NCBI GenBank assembly: GCA_016926755.1
Contig: JAFGNZ010000260.1
Location: 1 to 32,200, forward strand
Direction of reading: 5' to 3'
From: Myxococcaceae bacterium
Lineage (GTDB): Bacteria > Myxococcota > Myxococcia > Myxococcales > Myxococcaceae
DNA: 32,200 bases
Position 1 is the stretch's first letter. Each line of letters begins with the position of its first letter. Position numbers and translations under genes: made by a program. Of the stretch, positions 8,918-17,174 are shown piece after piece. The notes below the pieces were generated by a model, which made no database searches, was not told where the DNA came from, and saw nothing but the letters and a program-made list of their open reading frames with translations.

Positions 8918-8952
8918 AAAAAGGCCCTCCCGGCGCGAGGCGGGGAGGGCCT
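8918..8952 (-). terminator. Rho-independent terminator after ftsH
   Basis: Perfect 10-bp inverted repeat (AGGCCCTCCC at 8922-8931 with GGGAGGGCCT at 8943-8952, 11-nt loop), followed on the minus strand by a run of five T (8922 down to 8918). It lies in the 86-nt gap between the ftsH stop and the folP start, so it should end or attenuate the ftsH transcript. Confidence 0.8.
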
Positions 8953-8974
8953 GGGTTCTACCGGAGCTTCAGGC

Positions 8975-10891
<1,917 letters not shown>

Positions 10892-11068
10892 GTGTCTGCT
10901 GCCCTTTCGATGCTCGGCGGGATGCGGGCCGCGCAAAAACGCCCAGCTATTTCAACAATTTGGGCCGACGCCTGGCGAACCACCCTGCCCCGGACCGTAT
11001 CAGCAACAGCAAAAACCCCTCAACTATTTACGGGATCGCGGCCTACCTCCATCCACCCGATGCTGATT

Positions 11069-12421
11069 CTATAACGGAGCGCTGCCCGCGCCGCTCGGGC
11101 TGGGGGGAATCGCCCACAGCGACTGTCCGGAACCGGCCGTCCCCTCGGGCGGAGCCCAGAGTCCAGGGACCCAGAGCAGCCGCCCCGCGGCGTCCACCAC
11201 CACCGGCTGGAGATCACGACGCTCGGCGGGCACCCGGAGGTCCACGAACACGTCCTGCAGCCTGCGCGAGCCCCGAACCCCCTGAACCCGGTCCCCCCGC
11301 CGCCGCGTGCGCACGGTGAGCGGCCAGCGCGTCTGCGCGGGCAGGGCCAGGCCCAGCGCGCCCGGGGGGGCTGGGTGAGTGCCCACCACGAAGCGCCAGC
11401 CGGTCCCCGCCAGGGTGCCCGAGGCGCCGCTGCCCTCCAGGGACAGCGCGCCGTGCACGGGAGCCTGGGGGCGGACACAGCGCACCCGCCCGCTCGTGGC
11501 GCGGAGCTGGAGCCCGGCGCTCAAGGTCGTGGACCTGCCCTGAGCCACCGCGGCGAGCGCGCGCTCCAGCGTCGCCCCATCCACGACCGCCCCCTCCTGG
11601 GCCAGCAGGCGTGCGAGGACCCGGCGCCGCAGCGGCGGCTCCAGCGCGCGGACCCCCACCGCGTCCAGTGCTCCTCCGGGGAGCGCCAGGCGCAGCCACG
11701 CCGTGTCCGCCATCTGGCTCAGCAGGGCATCGTCCTCGAAGGCCAGCCGGGCGAAGGAGGCCAGCCGCTCCTCCACCGGATAGCCCGCCGCGCGAGCGAG
11801 CGCGGGGAGCACGTCCTGGCGGACGCGGACACGGAACAGCCGAGGATCCTCGTTCATCGGATCCCTCACGAAGCCGATCCCCTGCTCGTGAAGAAAGGCC
11901 TCGATCTCCTCGCGCGTCCGCTCGAGCAGGGGACGGACGAACGGGCCCCTCTGGCTCAGGACACCCGCCCCACCCCGCAGGGCCGAGCCTCGCGCCAACC
12001 GCATGAGGAGTGTCTCCGCCTGATCTGAAGCCGTGTGCGCGGTGGCCACCGCCACCAGCCCGCGCTCCGCGCGAAGCTGCTCGAGCACCTCATAGCGAGC
12101 CTGCCGCGCCCGCTGCTCCACGCCAGGCCCGGCGCGCAGGTGGAGCTGGCGCACGTGGCACGGGAGCGCATGGAGCGCGGCCAGCCGCTCGACCGTTCGC
12201 ACCTCCTCCGCGGCCTCGAGCCGCAGGCCGTGATCGAGCGTGGCCACCTCCACCGTGAGCCCCAGCCGTGCTCGGACGAGCGCCGTGCCGACGAGCAGCG
12301 CGGTGGAGTCCGCGCCCCCCGAGACGGCGAGCAGCACCGAGCGGCGCGCCAGCCCGAGGTGCCGGTAGGCGGCCTCGAGTGTCAACGCGATCAAGGTGGA
12401 AGCGCGGCCAGTGCGAGGCAT
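11069..12421 (-). CDS. tilS: tRNA(Ile)-lysidine synthetase TilS
   Basis: Converts C34 of the CAU-anticodon tRNA-Ile to lysidine so that it reads AUA; essential in most bacteria. The 450-residue protein has the N-type ATP-PPase signature SGGADS (34-39), a conserved AHTASDQAET motif of the catalytic domain, the middle helical domain (about 215-290), and a C-terminal TilS_C substrate-binding domain with the typical RRRGDR...GSRRLQDVFVDLRVPAERRD region. Length and domain order are normal. The ATG at 12421 lacks a strong Shine-Dalgarno. It is divergent from the candidate sRNA unit that begins about 55 nt away on the plus strand. The downstream neighbour is ftsH, a pairing common in bacteria (tilS-ftsH). 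Confidence 0.95.
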   Translation of the reverse strand: MPRTGRASTLIALTLEAAYRHLGLARRSVLLAVSGGADSTALLVGTALVRARLGLTVEVATLDHGLRLEAAEEVRTVERLAALHALPCHVRQLHLRAGPGVEQRARQARYEVLEQLRAERGLVAVATAHTASDQAETLLMRLARGSALRGGAGVLSQRGPFVRPLLERTREEIEAFLHEQGIGFVRDPMNEDPRLFRVRVRQDVLPALARAAGYPVEERLASFARLAFEDDALLSQMADTAWLRLALPGGALDAVGVRALEPPLRRRVLARLLAQEGAVVDGATLERALAAVAQGRSTTLSAGLQLRATSGRVRCVRPQAPVHGALSLEGSGASGTLAGTGWRFVVGTHPAPPGALGLALPAQTRWPLTVRTRRRGDRVQGVRGSRRLQDVFVDLRVPAERRDLQPVVVDAAGRLLWVPGLWAPPEGTAGSGQSLWAIPPSPSGAGSAPL

Positions 12422-12476
12422 CGGACAGAAGGGGGAATGGTTTCTCCAACAGCCGGGTTTACACGATCACCGTCGG

Positions 12477-12505
12477 TTGAAGGTGATGGGGTCGGTTCTT
12501 ATGAT
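12477..12505 (+). promoter_or_regulatory. Sigma70-like promoter of candidate sRNA
   Basis: TTGAAG (12477-12482), a 17-nt spacer, and TATGAT (12500-12505). Each hexamer is near consensus (TTGACA and TATAAT) and the spacing is optimal, which stands out in this GC-rich genome. The predicted start is near 12512. No good coding start follows before the terminator at 12664-12697, so it probably serves a non-coding transcript. Confidence 0.55.
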
Positions 12506-12511
12506 CTCCAG

Positions 12512-12703
12512 GCCGGGTGGTGGGGCGGAATGGAGTGGGCGACGGCCGGTGTTGAGAATGATGATTTTGCAGACTTCATGGCGTTGGGCCTAGGGGTCCC
12601 CCCCCTCCCCCTCTGGGCCCACGGGGCCGCTAGGCCAGTTCCTGGCGGTCCCTCTTTCCGGAGCGCCCCGGACCTCTTCACGAGGTCCGGGGCGTTTCCC
12701 TTT
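12512..12703 (+). ncRNA. Candidate small RNA (about 190 nt), family not assigned
   Basis: The 508-nt gap between tilS and the first ribbon-helix-helix-like gene contains a complete-looking transcription unit: a sigma70-like promoter ending at 12505, a structured body, and an intrinsic terminator at 12664-12697. The body has a stem-loop closed by GGCCTAG (12587-12593) with CTAGGCC (12630-12636), whose loop side holds eight consecutive C (12598-12605), then T and five more C. A second hairpin, GCCAG-TTC-CTGGC, is at 12634-12646, partly competing with the first. No open frame here has a ribosome-binding site or recognisable protein. It does not match what I know of SRP RNA, tmRNA or RNase P. The 5' end is only estimated; a 6S-like or Pxr-like RNA are possibilities I cannot confirm. 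Confidence 0.42.
12664..12697 (+). terminator. Rho-independent terminator of candidate sRNA
   Basis: Perfect 13-bp stem, 12664-12676 with 12682-12694, closed by the 5-nt loop TTCAC and followed on the plus strand by TTTCCCTTT. On the minus strand no T-run follows, so it acts for plus-strand transcription, where the only candidate gene upstream is the sRNA. Confidence 0.8.
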
Positions 12704-12849
12704 GCGGGCTCTGGAGCGCCTCGGCGGCCTCCCCTGCACACCTCTCGCCCATCAGCAAGCGGTTTCATGCTCCCGGGAGGCTTCCACACCGGGTAGAAAT
12801 GCTCCTGCATGTCACACCTGGGGCTTATTCAGGGGATACGCCGAAACCG

Positions 12850-12878
12850 TTGACGCACCAGACTGTCTGTCGGATAAC
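12850..12878 (+). promoter_or_regulatory. Sigma70-like promoter of the paired RHH-like genes
   Basis: TTGACG (12850-12855, five of six consensus), a 17-nt spacer, then GATAAC (12873-12878, four of six). The predicted start near 12885 leaves a leader of about 45 nt before the ATG at 12930. Confidence 0.45.
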
Positions 12879-12929
12879 CCCCGCAGTGTGTCTCAGGTCG
12901 TCACCTCGCATCCGCTCCGGAGACTCGGT

Positions 12930-13133
12930 ATGGCAGGCACCGACAAGCGCAAGCAATCGCTGTACTTCCCCGAAGAGATGTTGAAGGAAATCCAGGAGGA
13001 GGCGAACCGACAGGACCGCTCCCTGTCTTGGGTCGTGCAGCAGGCGTGGAAGATCGCCCGCGAGCGCATCAAGGCCTTCCCCGCCGTCAACGACGTCACC
13101 GGCGATGAACGCCAGGATCCCCGTGAGGAGTAG
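12930..13133 (+). CDS. Small ribbon-helix-helix-like protein, first tandem copy
   Basis: A 67-residue protein starting at ATG 12930, with GGAG seven nt upstream; the open frame runs further upstream, but the paralogue next door starts at the same aligned position. The core KQSLYFPEEMLKEIQEEA (residues 8-25) followed by RQDRSLSWVVQQAWKIAR (27-44) has the form of a ribbon-helix-helix/CopG-type domain: one short strand, then two helices. Such proteins usually dimerise and bind operator DNA, but no target can be inferred here. The C-terminus is charged and variable. It is nine residues from the next gene's start in operon arrangement, and the two cores differ only at scattered conservative sites. 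A myxobacterial small-protein family of unknown function is the likely home. Confidence 0.82.
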   Translation: MAGTDKRKQSLYFPEEMLKEIQEEANRQDRSLSWVVQQAWKIARERIKAFPAVNDVTGDERQDPREE

Positions 13134-13141
13134 GAACGCGC

Positions 13142-13381
13142 ATGTCGTCCACTGATCATCGTAAGCAAAGTCTCTACTTCCCCGAGGATATGCTCGAGGA
13201 GATCCAGCGGGAGGCGACGCGGCAGGATCGCTCGCTCTCCTGGATCGTCCAGCAGGCATGGAAGGTGGCCCGCGGGGATATCCGCAAGATGCCCTCGGTC
13301 AATGACGTGCTCACCCCGTCGCCCAAGCCGGCGGCGGTGGCGGCGCCGCCGCCCATGCCCGACCCTGAGCCCAAGCCCTGA
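13142..13381 (+). CDS. Small ribbon-helix-helix-like protein, second tandem copy
   Basis: A 79-residue paralogue of the preceding gene, eight nt downstream of it. GAGGAGTAGGA, which overlaps the first gene's stop, serves as ribosome-binding site for the ATG at 13142, so translation is probably coupled. The core KQSLYFPEDMLEEIQREA (residues 8-25) and RQDRSLSWIVQQAWKVAR (27-44) is near identical to copy one, while the tail is a proline/alanine-rich segment (PSPKPAAVAAPPPMPDPEPKP region, about 58-79) absent from copy one. As for its partner, a DNA-binding dimer is the likely fold. Co-expression of two close paralogues suggests heterodimers or distinct tails for partner binding; that is inference. 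Confidence 0.83.
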   Translation: MSSTDHRKQSLYFPEDMLEEIQREATRQDRSLSWIVQQAWKVARGDIRKMPSVNDVLTPSPKPAAVAAPPPMPDPEPKP

Positions 13382-13391
13382 CGGGCGCGCC

Positions 13392-13425
13392 AGCCCCGGC
13401 CCTCAGCGCGAGGGCCGGAGGGGCT
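13392..13425. terminator. Convergent hairpin, probable bidirectional terminator
   Basis: A 9-bp perfect stem (CCGGCCCTC 13396-13404 with GAGGGCCGG 13410-13418, loop AGCGC), extended by AGCC/GGCT (13392-13395, 13422-13425) past a 3-nt bulge. It sits between two convergent genes and overlaps the lipoprotein stop. There is no T-run on either side, so termination is likely but not certain. Confidence 0.45.
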
Positions 13426-14230
13426 TCGCACAGTTCAGGAAGGTGATGCGGCCTGCCTCGAGCAACGGCCGCGCCTCCGGGTACGTGGCCTTCATGTAGG
13501 CCGCGGCGATGTTGGAGTCCACGCCCGACAGCTTGCGCGCCTGCACGGGGTTGCGGTCCGGATCCTGTCCGGCGCTGCCGAAGATGGGCCCGTAGCCGTC
13601 TCCCCCGTTGAGGAGGAAGTCGGGCATGGCCACCCGGTAGCGGGCGCTCGGGTCCGTCCGGGGCGGCAGCGGCACCGGAGAGCCGTTCACCAGGAGCTCC
13701 CGCACGCGCTGGCCGCGAGGGTACTCGCAGTCCACGCGCAGCGTGGTGCTCTCGGAGACGTGCAGGAAGCCGCCGAAGGGCGTGGGGATGGGCTGCCCGG
13801 CCGGGGTGAGGCTCCCCACCGAGTGCTCGAACATGTCCACCAGCTCCTGCTCGGTGAGGTCCACCGTCACCACGCGGTTCTCGAAGAGGAGGACCTCGTG
13901 GAGCACGCCGTCGGTCAGCGCCCCCGCGCGCAGCGAGGTGCGGGTGACGCACAGCCCCTCGGCGCGGATGGCGCCACCATTGAGGATGCCCAGGTTGGCG
14001 GGATCCGCGGAGTCGTCCTCCACGTGCTGGAAGGCGTCCGCCGCCAGCTGGCCCAGGGCGTTGTTGTCGTGCCGGGCGAAGGGCCGGTCCAGGAACACCT
14101 CCTCGCCCAGGAAGCCAATGACGGCGTCCGGGTTGTCCACCAGGGGCTGGCACGGATCGTTGTAGGCCAGGCAGCCGAGGCCAGGGACGAGCGCGGCGGC
14201 CAGGAGCGCGGCGAGCAGCGGGCGGGTCAT
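13403..14230 (-). CDS. Lipoprotein with stand-alone 5'-nucleotidase C-terminal domain
   Basis: A 275-residue protein beginning with a lipoprotein signal peptide (MTRPLLAALLAAALVPGLGC; lipidated Cys20). The mature part matches the 5'-nucleotidase/UshA C-terminal domain, which binds the nucleoside in full-length enzymes: DNNALGQLAADAF, LNGGAIRAEG, the ENRVVTVDLTEQEL strand and FLLNGGDGY are all present. The N-terminal metallophosphatase domain with its metal ligands is missing, and the signal peptide joins almost directly to the C-terminal domain, so this is not a local frameshift. Catalysis is therefore unlikely; ligand binding at the outer membrane is plausible. The ATG overlaps the stop of the TonB receptor by one nt (TGATG), suggesting that the two act together, for instance as a surface lipoprotein partner of the receptor (inference). 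Confidence 0.85.
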   Translation of the reverse strand: MTRPLLAALLAAALVPGLGCLAYNDPCQPLVDNPDAVIGFLGEEVFLDRPFARHDNNALGQLAADAFQHVEDDSADPANLGILNGGAIRAEGLCVTRTSLRAGALTDGVLHEVLLFENRVVTVDLTEQELVDMFEHSVGSLTPAGQPIPTPFGGFLHVSESTTLRVDCEYPRGQRVRELLVNGSPVPLPPRTDPSARYRVAMPDFLLNGGDGYGPIFGSAGQDPDRNPVQARKLSGVDSNIAAAYMKATYPEARPLLEAGRITFLNCAKPLRPSR

Positions 14231-17061
14231 CAGTAGCGAGCCCTCACGGTGAGGTAGACGGACTGTCCGTCGCGCGGCAGCAGGCCGGTGACGCGGTCCG
14301 GCCGGGGCACATCGTCGCGCAGGTCATGATCGAAGAGGTTGTGGGCCACCAGCGCCGCCTCGAAGTGCTCCATGATGGGCTCGGTGCGCAGCTGCGCGGT
14401 GATCAGGCTGTAGGCGGGGATCTGGTAGCGGCGGATCAGCTCCAGCACGGAGCGGCTGTTGTTGCGCCGCTCGGCGCCCGCGCGCACCACCACGTCGAAG
14501 TTCACCCAGTCGCCAATGGGCATGGACACGCCGGCGTTGAAGCGGGCCTGGGGGGTGTCCGTGAGCAGGCGCGACTGGGAGGGCAGCTCCAGATCCTCGG
14601 CGCGGAAGAAGCTGGCGTTGACCCAGGCGTTGGCGCGCTTGGAGGCCTCCAGGCGGGCCTCGCCCTCCACGCCGAACACGCGCACGCCCAGCTCGCGGTT
14701 GCGCAGCGGGGTGATGTTGCCGGTGGTGTCCACCGGGATGATGGGCGAGTGGAAGTGCTGGTAGAAGGCGTTGCCGCGCAGGCGCACGCGCGAGTCGCCC
14801 GCGGCCTGGATGAGATCCACGCCCAGCTCCACGGTGTCCACGGTGACGGGGCGAAGGGACGGGTTGCCCTCGAAGCGGCCCTGGTTGTAGTTGCTGTCGG
14901 GGATGACCTCGACCAGCTCCTGCAGCGTGGGCGAGCGGAAGGCCCGGCCATAGAGCGCCTTGAGCACGAACGCCTCGGTGGCGGCGAAGACGAGCCCCAC
15001 CCGCGGGTTGATGCTGGGGACGAACTCCGTGCCGGTGATGGCGCCGGTGGTGTCATCCGTGGTGGGCAGCTCGGTGACGTCCACCCGCAGGCCGAAGGTG
15101 AGCGTCAGCGGGTTGATCACCGTCCACTGATCCTGCGCGAAGAGCCCCAGCGTGGTGCGCCGGGTGGCGGCGCCGCCGGCGATCTGCTCCACGTCCACCA
15201 GCCCCTCGGGGGTCGCGAGCGTGGGCCGGAGCCGGTTGTCCAGGGTGTAGTTGGTCTCGTACTCGTAGCCGGCCAGCATCTGCAGCTCGGCCACCATGCC
15301 CATGGAGAGGCGGTTCGCGCTGCTGAGCACCCAGTCCGCGTCCACGCCCAGGCCCGCGGTGCGCACGGTGACGCGCGTCTGCTCCAGCAGGCCGTCCGGG
15401 AAGAGCTGGTCCCCCGCGTCCCCCGTGCGGAAGTCATCCGGGGTGATCTGGAAGAGGCGGCTGGTGTCCTGCTGCTCGCCGTAGCCGCGCACGCGCAGCA
15501 GGAGGCCATCGGCCAGCGTGCGCTCGTACTCGACGTCCAGCATCACCATGGTCCAGCTCAGGTCCGAGTCCTCGCCCACCGAGTCGAACAAGCCGATGAG
15601 GGCGGTGCGCTCCTCGGCGAGGAAGCGCACGGAGGAGCGCACGCGGCCGGCGGCGCCGAAATCGTAGGACATGCCCAGGCCCAGGTTGAAGAGCAGGCGC
15701 TCGTCCTGGGTGTTCCCGGCGGGCTCGGTGGGGGCGCGCAGGTTCTGGTTGAGCGTGTCCTGGTCCAGCGCGTCCTTGTCAATCGCGGAGGAGTCTCCCT
15801 CCTGGCCCCACACGTCCAGATCCCCGAAGAGGCGCAGGCTGCCGGAAGTCATCGCGGCGGAGGCGTGGCCGTCCAGCGTGAGGGGGAGCCGCTCCCCCTG
15901 GCTGGGGAAGCCGCCGCCGGAGACCGCGGCGCGCACCCCCTCGCTGCGGTCGGTGACGAGGTTGACCACGCCCAGGAAGGCGCCCGCGCCGTACAGGGCG
16001 GAGCCCGGGCCGCGGATGACCTCGATGCGATCCAGGTTCTCCACCGGCAGGTTCATCAGCGCCCGCCCGTCGAAGAAGTTGTTGAGCCGGTGCCCGTTGA
16101 GCAGGAAGAGCACCTCCGCGTCATTGCGCAGCCCGCGGATGGCGACGCGGTGGAAGCCCTGGACGTCCCGGCTCACGGTGAGCCCGGGCACCACGTCCAG
16201 CACGTCCGCCACGGTGCGTGCGCCGAGCGCGCGGAGCTGATCGCGCCCGAAGGAGGCGGCGATCGCGGGCACCCGGGTGACCGACTCCGTGTGGCGCGTG
16301 GCGAGCGCGAGGGTGTCCTCCGCGCTGTAGAGGGCCAGATCCTCCTCGAGCTCCGAGCGCGGTGGGGCCTTCGCGCCGCTCGGGGAGGCCAGGAGCGGCG
16401 AGCTCTTCGACTCCAGGGGTTGCGCGACAGCCCCCTTCCCTGGGGCCTCCGGTGCGGGCTCCGAGGGCGTGGAGCCCTTGGGAACGATGGCCTCCCCGGG
16501 CCTGCGCGCGCCGGCCTGAGCAGAGGGCTCCGGCGCCTCCCCGTCATCCGGCAGCTCGGCGGAGAGCGCGGCCATGGCCTCATCGGCCTCCCCGCCGCTG
16601 CCAGGCTCGGGCTCGGGCTCGTCCCCCCTGTCGGGAGGGCTGCCCGTGGAGGCCTCGGGAGGGAGCGGCAGCTCTCCCTGGATGATGACGCGGGCGGGCC
16701 GGGCCTCCGACTGGAACACGGGGACGCGGCGGCCGCCCTTGAGGGTGCCCTCCACGTAGTACTCGACGCCGGGAGGGATCAGGTGCTCGGCGGGGATGGC
16801 GCCGCGGAACAGCCTGCCGGGCTGCCGTGCCATGGGCGCGCTGGCGTACGGCTCACCCGGCCCCCGGTAGCGGATGATCAGGCCGGTGATCCGCCGGGCC
16901 CCATCGACCAGGGTCCCCTCTATCCGGAGCGGACGATTGGCCTCGGCCTGGGACGGCGCGGAGTGCAACAGGGCCGCCTGCTCCTCGGCGCGGGCGGGGG
17001 ACGCCACGAGGAGCACGACGGAGAGAAGCGTCGTTCGTGCGAGAGCTGTCTTCAAGAGCAC
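14230..17061 (-). CDS. TonB-dependent outer-membrane receptor with periplasmic N-terminal extension
   Basis: 943 residues. A signal peptide ends at ARA (about 25). Residues about 30-130 form an Ig-like beta domain (IRYRGPGEPYASAPM, IPPGVEYYVEG), and 131-235 is a Pro/Glu/Ala-rich low-complexity linker. The plug domain starts near 260 with RVPAIAASFGRDQL, followed by VADVLDVVPGLTV, IRGLRNDAEVLFLLNGHRLN and the IEVIRGPGSALYGAGAFLGVVNLVT signature (346-370). The remaining about 570 residues are the 22-strand barrel, ending in an aromatic residue (Tyr) as outer-membrane barrels usually do. It imports a scarce ligand using TonB-ExbBD energy; the plug resembles the CirA/FepA/BtuB group, but the substrate is not determined by sequence. 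It is translationally coupled to the nucleotidase-domain lipoprotein and divergent from a ChaN-like gene, which leaves haem/iron or a nucleotide-like ligand open. Confidence 0.93.
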   Translation of the reverse strand: MLLKTALARTTLLSVVLLVASPARAEEQAALLHSAPSQAEANRPLRIEGTLVDGARRITGLIIRYRGPGEPYASAPMARQPGRLFRGAIPAEHLIPPGVEYYVEGTLKGGRRVPVFQSEARPARVIIQGELPLPPEASTGSPPDRGDEPEPEPGSGGEADEAMAALSAELPDDGEAPEPSAQAGARRPGEAIVPKGSTPSEPAPEAPGKGAVAQPLESKSSPLLASPSGAKAPPRSELEEDLALYSAEDTLALATRHTESVTRVPAIAASFGRDQLRALGARTVADVLDVVPGLTVSRDVQGFHRVAIRGLRNDAEVLFLLNGHRLNNFFDGRALMNLPVENLDRIEVIRGPGSALYGAGAFLGVVNLVTDRSEGVRAAVSGGGFPSQGERLPLTLDGHASAAMTSGSLRLFGDLDVWGQEGDSSAIDKDALDQDTLNQNLRAPTEPAGNTQDERLLFNLGLGMSYDFGAAGRVRSSVRFLAEERTALIGLFDSVGEDSDLSWTMVMLDVEYERTLADGLLLRVRGYGEQQDTSRLFQITPDDFRTGDAGDQLFPDGLLEQTRVTVRTAGLGVDADWVLSSANRLSMGMVAELQMLAGYEYETNYTLDNRLRPTLATPEGLVDVEQIAGGAATRRTTLGLFAQDQWTVINPLTLTFGLRVDVTELPTTDDTTGAITGTEFVPSINPRVGLVFAATEAFVLKALYGRAFRSPTLQELVEVIPDSNYNQGRFEGNPSLRPVTVDTVELGVDLIQAAGDSRVRLRGNAFYQHFHSPIIPVDTTGNITPLRNRELGVRVFGVEGEARLEASKRANAWVNASFFRAEDLELPSQSRLLTDTPQARFNAGVSMPIGDWVNFDVVVRAGAERRNNSRSVLELIRRYQIPAYSLITAQLRTEPIMEHFEAALVAHNLFDHDLRDDVPRPDRVTGLLPRDGQSVYLTVRARY

Positions 17062-17174
17062 ACCGATGGTCCTTTGCCACTCCCTGGGAAGTCAAGGAAG
17101 GGGGACAGGGGGGCCCCGCCGTTTTTTTGCCGCCCTCGAAAGTGCGTGCGACCTTGATCACCGCCTTCTCTCCC

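Noticed and set aside
10892-10936. Upstream TTG start for FtsH.
   Set aside because: The added residues are charged and unconserved, and the GTG at 10891 has AAAGGG and the normal FtsH N-terminus.
12499-12810. 103-residue minus-strand frame across the candidate sRNA and terminator.
   Set aside because: It reads through a strong terminator hairpin, has no ribosome-binding site and no similarity that I recognise.
14326-17157. 943-residue open frame on the plus strand, antisense to the TonB receptor.
   Set aside because: It mirrors the receptor frame, has Arg/Gly/Ala/His-rich composition and no motif; stop-poor GC-rich antisense frames explain it, and the equal length is chance.
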